A DNA stretch of 64,000 nt from positions 102,931 through 166,930 of the forward strand of contig CANGPN010000004.1 in the NCBI GenBank assembly GCA_947456305.1, given 5' to 3'. This stretch comes from Comamonadaceae bacterium. GTDB lineage: Bacteria > Pseudomonadota > Gammaproteobacteria > Burkholderiales > Burkholderiaceae_C. Below the pieces are notes generated by a model. The model was given only the letters and a program-made list of their open reading frames with translations, had not been told where the DNA came from and searched no databases. Every line of letters starts with the position of its first letter. The stretch's first letter is position 1. Below, piece by piece: positions 48,939-55,863 of the stretch. The position numbers were made by a program, and so were the translations under genes.

Positions 48939-50882
48939 TCACTTATTAAGAATAGCACCGAGTGAATCATGTAGGTATTGATACAACATGAGAGAGCCCT
49001 GCACAGATAAATGGGTAATGTCATAGTAAAGACCGACCCCATTTTTCACTCCAAAACATTTTGAATCTTGACAATAAATATCCTCAGGATTGACATAAAC
49101 GATATCTCCGCATGAACTTTGAACATCAGCCAATACAGTATTTAATTGATTGTTGACAATTGATGATGGGTTCTGGTCAAAATCAACATTATTTATGGCG
49201 ACACCTGATTTTAATTCTCTATTAAACCAATAAATCGGTATATCCCAAGGAGGTATTGGCACTTGACCAATCACAACAGGTTGAATACCATTTTTCTTTA
49301 AAAAACAAAATTCGGAAAGCATTTCGTTTTTCAAAATCCCGAAATCATACCTTCCCCAATTCGCATGAAAAATAACAATCTTCAGTGTTGATAAATTTGA
49401 ATTTATAAATTTTTGAGTATTTTCACCAAGCACTTGACAATGCTCAAATGCTTTTATTTCTTTAGAATAAGCACTCTTAGGAACCGGGGCACAACCAGCA
49501 GCACTAGATACAACACCGCTTTTATTAAAATCAAATAAAACTTTATCTACTACGGGCTGAAGGGAATCCGCATGAGAATCACCCCATAAAAGCACCTCTA
49601 CTGCGCGTTCTTTAGCTGTTCCGATTTTACAAAATACGGGATTAAAATTATTATTTTTTGCTTCTTTTGCTTCTAGAAAGCACTCTTTCCTTCTGGGATT
49701 GATATTTTGAATCGCAATCTCAGCTGATTTTAAATGTTCAGGCAACCGGTTGTAATTAGCGTTACTAGTAAAGCCAATAAAAACACAAGCTACAAATAAA
49801 ACAAGAAAGCATAACCAAAATATCAGTAAACTTGAATTGTTTTTAAATATCTGCCTTTTCTTTACAGGCAATTCAATGAGATAGTATGAGACTGTAGAAA
49901 GTAAAAATGATACCGCCAATATTGTTAATTTATTAAGAATAGTCAGATCATTTTCTATATAATAATTAACAATAAAAACATAAGCAACCCAATGCCACAA
50001 ATACAAAGAGTATGAAATATAACCGACAAATTGAATTACATTCAGGTTGAGAATTTTATTAATTAAACTTCTTTCGTTGCTTTTATTTAAAAATAAAAAC
50101 ACACACAACAAAACCGGAAAAATTGAATAAAAATTAGGGTATGTAGTTTTATCAATCATTGTAAAACTGTATACCAATAAAGCAAATAAAATTAAATCGA
50201 TTAATGCAACTACAAAAATAGAGTTGTTTTTATTTCTTTCAAGTAATCTATAAGAAAATAAACCTCCTGCTAAAAACTCCCAAACTCTTGAAGAAAAACA
50301 ATAATATATCGAATCATTACTGACATAAAAATTCCATAAAGCCAGCATGAAAAAAAGTAATACGGATAATAATAATAGCCAATAAATTTTTTGAAGCTCC
50401 GGCTTGAATCTATGCTTCACCAACAACAAACTGAAGGAGTAAGTGATATAAAACTGAAACTCTATTGAAAGCGACCAAGTATGAACTAAAGGAATTGTGC
50501 TTATATTTTTTGCGAAATAATCCGACTCTGATGCGAAAAAATTATTGGACGTAAACAGTAATGATGCAACAATACTTTTACAAAAATTAATATACTCAGG
50601 ATATGGCAGTTTATTAAAAAATAAAAAGAAACTAATAAATATAAGAACAGCTAAACCAGGCAGTACTCTTCTAAGTCTGTTGATAATAAATTCTTTATAT
50701 TCAGCAAAAAATGAAATATTTGATTCTTTTGTGAGAATCTTTGTCATCAAATAACCAGATAAAAAGAAGAATATATCTACACCAACAAAACCAGAATTGA
50801 ATTCGAATAATTGATAATGAAAAAATATGACGGACATTACGGCCAATGCCCGAATACCATTTAAATTTTTCTCAAAAACCAT
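48939..50882 (-). CDS. O-acyltransferase, acyltransferase-3 plus SGNH domain (OafA/OatA-like)
   Basis: A 647-residue, two-part enzyme. The N-terminal 380 residues are an acyltransferase-3 membrane domain with about ten helices; GIRALAVMSVIFFHY and FVGVDIFFFLSGYLMT hold the conserved His and Arg-neighbour motifs, and HTWSLSIEFQFYI follows. The C-terminal 250 residues form an SGNH esterase-like domain with LLWGDSHADS and a catalytic Asp-His pair in YDITHLS. Such proteins acetylate lipopolysaccharide O-antigen or other glycans at the inner membrane. The gene is strikingly A+T-rich with Lys, Asn and Ile codons unlike its neighbours, which points to horizontal transfer. No other glycan genes accompany it. 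Confidence 0.9.
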   Translation of the reverse strand: MVFEKNLNGIRALAVMSVIFFHYQLFEFNSGFVGVDIFFFLSGYLMTKILTKESNISFFAEYKEFIINRLRRVLPGLAVLIFISFFLFFNKLPYPEYINFCKSIVASLLFTSNNFFASESDYFAKNISTIPLVHTWSLSIEFQFYITYSFSLLLVKHRFKPELQKIYWLLLLSVLLFFMLALWNFYVSNDSIYYCFSSRVWEFLAGGLFSYRLLERNKNNSIFVVALIDLILFALLVYSFTMIDKTTYPNFYSIFPVLLCVFLFLNKSNERSLINKILNLNVIQFVGYISYSLYLWHWVAYVFIVNYYIENDLTILNKLTILAVSFLLSTVSYYLIELPVKKRQIFKNNSSLLIFWLCFLVLFVACVFIGFTSNANYNRLPEHLKSAEIAIQNINPRRKECFLEAKEAKNNNFNPVFCKIGTAKERAVEVLLWGDSHADSLQPVVDKVLFDFNKSGVVSSAAGCAPVPKSAYSKEIKAFEHCQVLGENTQKFINSNLSTLKIVIFHANWGRYDFGILKNEMLSEFCFLKKNGIQPVVIGQVPIPPWDIPIYWFNRELKSGVAINNVDFDQNPSSIVNNQLNTVLADVQSSCGDIVYVNPEDIYCQDSKCFGVKNGVGLYYDITHLSVQGSLMLYQYLHDSLGAILNK

Positions 50883-51111
50883 TTGTATTTAGTTTAAATT
50901 TGAAAATTGCATATTGCTATAAAAAATTTATTTTCAATTATAACTATGCTTACTGACTATGCTGATATACAACCTGAAATAATTTTTTACCTTATTAAAT
51001 TATTTATCTGAATTCTTTATGGACGCGGATGTGAAATCAACTATTTTCAACAATTCTGAACCCGTGGAATGCTTGTATAGTTAAACTGTGATGTTATTTT
51101 TCAAGATCTAA
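50883..51111. other. A+T-rich non-coding stretch
   Basis: About 230 bases between the acyltransferase start and the tRNA 3' fragment. It contains runs of A and T and probably the acyltransferase promoter on the minus strand, but no hexamer pair stands out. A 21-codon frame at 51018-51083 lacks a ribosome binding site and is not called. Confidence 0.5.
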
Positions 51112-51152
51112 GCGATGAGAAGGTCGGTCGTTCGACTTATCTCTGCCGCACC
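51112..51152 (+). pseudogene. degenerate 3' half of a tRNA-Thr-like gene
   Basis: ATGAGAAGGTCG followed by GTTCGACT, TCTC and CCGCACC aligns with the 3' anticodon strand, variable loop, T-arm and acceptor end of a beta-proteobacterial tRNA-Thr(CGU). The T-stem no longer pairs and the acceptor end differs from the CACCGGC needed to match the 5' fragment at 48864. Same strand as that fragment, about 2.2 kb away. It is not a functional tRNA. Confidence 0.5.
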
Positions 51153-51166
51153 CTCAGAAAGTAGTC

Positions 51167-51436
51167 ATGGCCAGTAAACCCAGTGAACTCATACACGCCA
51201 TGGTTTTGCGTGAAATGCAAGACGGAGTTATACGCGACGGCTTATGGGCTCAGGCCATGGTCGAAGCCAAATCCGACAAAGTCAAAGCAAAGTCTATTTA
51301 TATAAGTCTGCGTGCTGCTGCTATGCAGCAAGATACCAAAATGTTGCTTGTTCGCCAGATTCAACAAGCCATGAAAAGCGATGAAGTCAAGCGCAAAGAC
51401 TTCATTTCTGCCAGTGATATAAAAAAACCGCGCTGA
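51167..51436 (+). CDS. hypothetical protein, 89 residues
   Basis: A small, helical, highly charged protein that I do not recognise. LIHAMVLREMQDGVIRDGLWAQAM and later helices have no membrane or signal segment. Base composition is back to the chromosomal level, unlike the islet just upstream. It abuts the convergent gloA stop with no gap. Only 14 bases separate it from the degenerate tRNA fragment, so its promoter must lie in or beyond that fragment. Confidence 0.6.
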   Translation: MASKPSELIHAMVLREMQDGVIRDGLWAQAMVEAKSDKVKAKSIYISLRAAAMQQDTKMLLVRQIQQAMKSDEVKRKDFISASDIKKPR

Positions 51437-51973
51437 TCAAGCGCCGAGTTTTTTCAGCCTGCCGGGCTCGACAATTTCTATCCAATAGCCGTCGGGGTCT
51501 TTGATGAAAGCCACGTCTTTCATCTTACCTTGGTCGGGGCGCTTCACATAAGCCACCTGGTTGTCATCAAACCATTGAACAGCAGCATCCAAGTCGGGCA
51601 CTGAAAAACAAATATGCCCAAATCCTTGGGGTTGCGCGTTGCCATCGTGGTATTTGAATTCGGGCTTGGTTTCTGTGCCCCAGTTGTGGGTCAACTCCAA
51701 TATGCCGGATTGAGAAAACGTCCATGCAGTACGCTCATTCTGATCCTCGGGCGCATGGCTGGCAGATTCAGCGACGGCCAAAAAATACAAGCTGAATGAC
51801 ATTTCGGGAAAATCGAGCTTACGCAGCAAACGCATGCCCATGATGCGGGAATAAAAATCCAAAGATACTGCCGGGTCTTTGACACGCAACATGGCGTGAT
51901 TCAAAACAAAACCACGGGATGCGGTCGCCGGATGTTCGCAGACACCGGGCTGCATTTCAGAATTGAAGCTCAT
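51437..51973 (-). CDS. gloA: lactoylglutathione lyase (glyoxalase I)
   Basis: A 178-residue vicinal-oxygen-chelate enzyme. The four metal ligands sit in LNHAMLRVKD (His), ILELTHNWG (Glu), GFGHICFSVPD (His) and GYWIEIVEPG (Glu). Length and spacing match proteobacterial and eukaryotic-type GloA with the LTHNWG signature. It converts the methylglyoxal-glutathione hemithioacetal to S-lactoylglutathione. It sits seven bases after the ribbon-helix-helix gene on the same strand. Confidence 0.95.
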   Translation of the reverse strand: MSFNSEMQPGVCEHPATASRGFVLNHAMLRVKDPAVSLDFYSRIMGMRLLRKLDFPEMSFSLYFLAVAESASHAPEDQNERTAWTFSQSGILELTHNWGTETKPEFKYHDGNAQPQGFGHICFSVPDLDAAVQWFDDNQVAYVKRPDQGKMKDVAFIKDPDGYWIEIVEPGRLKKLGA

Positions 51974-51980
51974 AAAAAAT

Positions 51981-52379
51981 TCAGGTTTTGACGGCAGCCA
52001 GCGCTTTGGGGTTGGTTCTGCCTGCGGATTTATCGTGTGTTCCGTTTAATGCCATGGGCAATACTTCAGGAATGAATTCTGTTTCAAACACTGGCTGGTA
52101 TTTTTTTTCCATGGTGATCAAACAGCGGCGCAAGTAGCGCAAACTTGTGATGCGTAAAAACGAGGCGAAGTTAGGAACTTCGCCCCGGTGCTGCAAGATT
52201 TCATCGTGAAGCTGGCAAATGAGGGCATTGGTGGTACAGCCCTCGTCTTCGGCCATTTCAGCCAATACATCCCACACCATATTTTCCAGCCGGATGCTAG
52301 TGAGCATGCCGCGAATGCGAACCGAGCGTGTACGCTGTTCGTACTGTATCGGGTCAGCTTTCACGAAATATTCACACAT
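51981..52379 (-). CDS. ribbon-helix-helix domain protein
   Basis: A 132-residue protein. RSVRIRGMLTSIRLENMVWDVL and the following helix with EDEGCTTNALICQLHDEI resemble the RHH_4 ribbon-helix-helix group of likely DNA-binding regulators. The C-terminal 45 residues are low in structure. An AGGAG ribosome binding site precedes the ATG. It lies between the GMC dehydrogenase gene and gloA on the same strand; a regulatory role for these neighbours is possible but not shown. Confidence 0.75.
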   Translation of the reverse strand: MCEYFVKADPIQYEQRTRSVRIRGMLTSIRLENMVWDVLAEMAEDEGCTTNALICQLHDEILQHRGEVPNFASFLRITSLRYLRRCLITMEKKYQPVFETEFIPEVLPMALNGTHDKSAGRTNPKALAAVKT

Positions 52380-52412
52380 ATTAATAGCTCCTGCGCTGGA
52401 AATTTCAGTGTA

Positions 52413-53981
52413 TCAAATGGCCCGTTCGGTCATTTGTTTGGCGATGTAGTCAGCTTGACGAATGGCCAGCGACACAATGGTCAAAGTGGGGTTTTCAGCA
52501 CCACCGGTGGTGAACTGGCTGCCGTCACTGATGAACAGATTAGCGATGTCATGGGTTTGGCCCCATTTATTCGCCACACCGTCGCGCGCATTGGCGCTCA
52601 GGCGGCAGCTACCCAAGTTGTGTGTGGATGGGTATGGCGGTGTGCGGTAGGTTTTGATGGCACCGGCCGCTTGGTAAATGCGCTCACCTTGGGTGAACGC
52701 ATGGTTGCGCATGACGATGTCGTTTTCATGGTCATCGAAATGCACGTTGGCCACCGGGCTGCCCCACTTGTCTTTGACGTTCTGGTTCAAGGTGATGCGG
52801 TTGGTTTCACGCGGCATGTCTTCGCCGACCAGCCACATACCAGCCAGGTTGGTGTAGTTGTCCATCCACCAAGCGTAGTCAGCACCCCAAGCACCCGGGT
52901 CCAGGAACGCAGGCATGAATGCCAGACCCAAAGACAAGGTTTCCATCTCGTAGCCGCCGACAAATCCGCGACGCGGGTTGAAAGCGGATTCATCACGAAT
53001 AATGCCGGCCATGGTGGTGCCACGGTACATGTGAACCGGGTCTTTGAAAGCAGCGTAAATGGATCCGGTCATGTGACGCATGTAGTTTCGACCGACTTGG
53101 CCGGAGGAATTTGCCAGGCCATCTTTGAACATATTCGATGCAGACAACAACAGCAAACGAGGTGTTTCAATAGAGTTACCTGCGACGCAAACCACACGGG
53201 CTTTTTGACGTTGCTCTTTGCCATCTTTGTCAAAGTACACAACACCGGAGACCAAGCCTTTTTCGTTGTGCTCGATACGGACCACGTGCGATTCGGGACG
53301 AAGGTCGAGGTTTCCAGTGGCTTCGGCTTTCGGAATCTCGGTGTAGAGCGTTGACCATTTAGCGCCGCTCTTACACCCTTGGAAACAAAAACCCAATTGC
53401 ATGCAACGACCGCGTCCATCGCGAGGTTGGCTATTGATGGCCATGTTGCCTGTGTGCACTTCCTTGTAGCCCAGTTTCTTAGCACCGGCGTACATGACTT
53501 TGAAGTTGTTGTTGCCGGGCAAACCGGGAATACCGTTGGTGCGGGTCACACCCATTTTGTTCTCAGCTTTTGCGTAGTAGGGCTCGAGCTCAGACAAAGT
53601 GATGGGCCAGTCCAGCAGGTTTGCACCTTTAACATCTCCATACACTGTTTTGGCACGGAACTCATGCTCTTGAAAACGCAACGAAGCGCCGGCCCAGTGC
53701 GTGGTGGAACCGCCCACTGTTTTGCAAATCCAGGCAGGCAAACCTGAAAAGTCTTTGGCGACACGCCATGTACCGGAAGTGGTGCGCGGGTCCAGCCATG
53801 CCAGTTGACCAAATGATTTCCATTCGTCGTTGACAAATGACTGCGGTGATTGGCGAGCACCCGCCTCCAAAACCACCACTTTGATGCCTTTTTGGCAGAG
53901 CTCGTTGGCCAATGTGCCGCCGCCTGCACCGGAACCGATGATGACAACCACTGAGTCGTCGTTAAATGCAATAGAAGCCAT
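52413..53981 (-). CDS. GMC-family dehydrogenase, large (FAD) subunit
   Basis: A 522-residue glucose-methanol-choline oxidoreductase resembling the alpha subunit of membrane-bound gluconate or sorbitol-type dehydrogenases. VVIIGSGAGGGTLANEL near residue 11 is the FAD-binding motif, HWAGASLRFQ and NLGSCRLS are conserved, and FTTGGAENPTLTIVSLA closes the FAD site. It has no signal peptide; export with the Tat-dependent small subunit encoded just upstream is the known solution in this family. A GGAG ribosome binding site precedes the ATG. The sugar or alcohol substrate is unknown. Confidence 0.9.
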   Translation of the reverse strand: MASIAFNDDSVVVIIGSGAGGGTLANELCQKGIKVVVLEAGARQSPQSFVNDEWKSFGQLAWLDPRTTSGTWRVAKDFSGLPAWICKTVGGSTTHWAGASLRFQEHEFRAKTVYGDVKGANLLDWPITLSELEPYYAKAENKMGVTRTNGIPGLPGNNNFKVMYAGAKKLGYKEVHTGNMAINSQPRDGRGRCMQLGFCFQGCKSGAKWSTLYTEIPKAEATGNLDLRPESHVVRIEHNEKGLVSGVVYFDKDGKEQRQKARVVCVAGNSIETPRLLLLSASNMFKDGLANSSGQVGRNYMRHMTGSIYAAFKDPVHMYRGTTMAGIIRDESAFNPRRGFVGGYEMETLSLGLAFMPAFLDPGAWGADYAWWMDNYTNLAGMWLVGEDMPRETNRITLNQNVKDKWGSPVANVHFDDHENDIVMRNHAFTQGERIYQAAGAIKTYRTPPYPSTHNLGSCRLSANARDGVANKWGQTHDIANLFISDGSQFTTGGAENPTLTIVSLAIRQADYIAKQMTERAI

Positions 53982-54017
53982 GATATGTATCTCCTGAAAA
54001 TGTTTTTCTGAACGGAA

Positions 54018-54644
54018 TCAACCCAGGTAAGGGGCGGGACTGGCTTCTTTGGAAGGTGCAGGTAACCACTTGAGGTCTTGGAAACCGCGTGTGATGTATC
54101 CACCTTTTTCCCAAGCAGAACCGGGGTAGCCGAATGCGGCAAACGCCATGTCGTTGTTGTAGAGAGAGGTCACACACTGGCCGCGAACCGTGCCAAAAAA
54201 TGTGGAACCTTCCAAGCCTTTGACGATGGCGAGTTTTTTGTCTGCCTTGGCTTTGGCAAAGTTGCCGCCAGCCAAACTGTTGAGGTTGGCTACACCGTCT
54301 TTCAGCAACTTTGCACTGTCAGCGCTGCCAGATGCCGCTCCATCTAAGTCTTTAGCCAAGATCGCGTAAACAGCATCGGGTAATTTTTTGTGCGGATAGA
54401 GTACGCGTCCCATGGCCATCAAGGTTTCACCTTCGGCCTGTGTCAGGGTTTTTAACTCAACGGCCCAGACAGTAGATGGTGCCAAACCCGCCAGCACAGA
54501 GCCTGCTGCCAAGGTGCCCATCAAAATCCCTGAACCTTTCAAGAATTCCCGGCGGGCCAAGGGCAGGTTTTGTTTGGGCACAATGCCACTTTCCTCGCAA
54601 TCGCTGAACTCTGAAGCAATATTCGCTATGGGAATGGTTCGCAT
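54018..54644 (-). CDS. gluconate 2-dehydrogenase subunit 3 family protein (Tat-exported)
   Basis: A 208-residue small subunit. ARREFLKGSGILMG near residue 30 is a twin-arginine motif followed by a hydrophobic helix and AVEL, so the folded protein would be exported by Tat. The mature part matches the gluconate_2-dh3 family, with GGYITRGFQDLKWLP near the end. It would escort the GMC large subunit to the periplasm. The ATG at 54644 has an AGGAG site; an ATG at 54677 does not. The cytochrome c subunit that usually completes this enzyme is not beside it. Confidence 0.88.
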   Translation of the reverse strand: MRTIPIANIASEFSDCEESGIVPKQNLPLARREFLKGSGILMGTLAAGSVLAGLAPSTVWAVELKTLTQAEGETLMAMGRVLYPHKKLPDAVYAILAKDLDGAASGSADSAKLLKDGVANLNSLAGGNFAKAKADKKLAIVKGLEGSTFFGTVRGQCVTSLYNNDMAFAAFGYPGSAWEKGGYITRGFQDLKWLPAPSKEASPAPYLG

Positions 54645-54677
54645 GTTTTTGTCTCCTGTTGAAGAATGAATATCCAT

Positions 54678-54879
54678 ATTCAGTATTTCACTAAGGTTTC
54701 AAAATCGGGTGGTATCACGCTAAACACAAGGAAAACCCTGATCAAAAGAAAACAAAACTTTTTTTGTCGGGGATTTACCCTTGATCCGATAGCACAGACC
54801 GGCATTTACAGACAAAATAAGGGTGAGCTGCTTTATGCATATTTTTGTTTGGGCTCATTTGTCCCTTGGAGGGAACACC
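54678..54879. other. divergent intergenic region
   Basis: About 200 bases between the Tat-exported subunit and the B12-binding regulator. It is A+T-rich with a run of seven T near 54760. No convincing sigma-70 promoter could be set. A TGT-N12-ACA motif at 54860-54877 overlaps the regulator's ribosome binding site and is listed separately. Confidence 0.5.
54860..54877 (+). promoter_or_regulatory. TGT-N12-ACA motif upstream of the B12-binding regulator
   Basis: TGT at 54860-54862 and ACA at 54875-54877 are spaced by exactly 12 bases, the consensus bound by CrtJ/PpsR repressors of photosynthesis genes, to which AerR/PpaA proteins are partners. It overlaps the GGAGGG ribosome binding site. A match this short can occur by chance. 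Confidence 0.3.
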
Positions 54880-55797
54880 ATGACTAACAGCTTGACCAGC
54901 TTTTTGCCTGGAAGGTATAAAAGTTCACTAAAGGGCATATCTCACCTGGTGTTATCTGCATTTGAGTCCGGCGCCTCCAAGCAATCGAGGCCTCAGTTAA
55001 ACGACGGTTTGGATACCTCCTCCAAAGACAATTGCCAGAAATCACTGTTGTCAGTGATCGAGTCGCAAATCATTCCGCAACTGATGCAAGCCCACCCTGA
55101 CGGCATGCCTTTGACGGGTCTTGACAGCGGTTCGGATCAACAATTCAGTGACGCTGAAGTCGCCGATTTTTCCCACATTTGCCTGAGCAACCATGCTGAT
55201 CAGGCTTTGCAATACATCAAAGCTTTACGGGACGAAGGCGCGAGCATTGAATCCTTGTTTCTCAACCTGATTGCCCCGGCCGCACGCTGGCTGGGTAGAC
55301 AGTGGGAGGAGGACAAAATGGATTTCACAGCGGTGACACACGGCCTGATGTGCATGCACCAGTTGACGCGAAGTCTGGGCTATACCAACCCCGATTCCCC
55401 TCAAGCCGGCAGCGACATCAAGCGCATCATGTTGGCCTGTGCCCCCGGCTCTATGCATATTTTGGGATTAGCCATGGTGGCGGAATTTTTTCGCGCCAAA
55501 GGCTGGCAGGTGGTGGTTGAAATCGCCACTACAGAGAATGCCCTGTTCAACACGCTCAAACGCGAATGGTTTGACATGATCGGTTTATCCGTCGGCTTGG
55601 TCGAGCAACTGCCTGAATTGCCTCAACTGATAGCCAGATTGAAATCCCATGCCCTCAACCCGGATACGCTGGTGATTTTGGGCGGGCCAGCACTGCTGCT
55701 GGCGCCGGAACTGGCTGATCAAGCAGGCGCCGATGGCTATTCAGTGCGAGCCCCCGAAGCAGTGGAGTTGGCGGATAAACTGCTAGAGTCACGATAA
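54880..55797 (+). CDS. cobalamin-binding regulator, AerR/PpaA-like
   Basis: A 305-residue protein. A helical cap near residues 90-165 holds WLGRQWEEDKMDFTAVTHG, the motif type that covers B12 in CarH and AerR. A Rossmann-like B12-binding domain follows at about 181-300, with SMHILG (His193) and ILGGPALLL. There is no DNA-binding domain at the N-terminus, so it is not a CarH-type repressor. The layout matches AerR/PpaA, light- and redox-responsive antirepressors of photosynthesis genes in purple bacteria. No photosynthesis genes are in the window. An excellent GGAGGG site precedes the ATG at 54880. The role is inferred. Confidence 0.75.
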   Translation: MTNSLTSFLPGRYKSSLKGISHLVLSAFESGASKQSRPQLNDGLDTSSKDNCQKSLLSVIESQIIPQLMQAHPDGMPLTGLDSGSDQQFSDAEVADFSHICLSNHADQALQYIKALRDEGASIESLFLNLIAPAARWLGRQWEEDKMDFTAVTHGLMCMHQLTRSLGYTNPDSPQAGSDIKRIMLACAPGSMHILGLAMVAEFFRAKGWQVVVEIATTENALFNTLKREWFDMIGLSVGLVEQLPELPQLIARLKSHALNPDTLVILGGPALLLAPELADQAGADGYSVRAPEAVELADKLLESR

Positions 55798-55863
55798 AGC
55801 ATTAATCCCCCGCTTCTCTGATTGTCAGTTTCAACAAGGGGCGAAACCGCGATAATTTCCACT

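Noticed and set aside
51018..51083. 21-codon frame between the acyltransferase and the tRNA 3' fragment
   Set aside because: No ribosome binding site and too short to support; A+T-rich sequence gives such frames by chance.
52188..53354. Long plus-strand open frame (about 388 codons) opposite the GMC dehydrogenase
   Set aside because: It overlaps the coding strand of a clear family member and the ribbon-helix-helix gene; the translated sequence is Val/Gly/His-rich, typical of an antisense frame.
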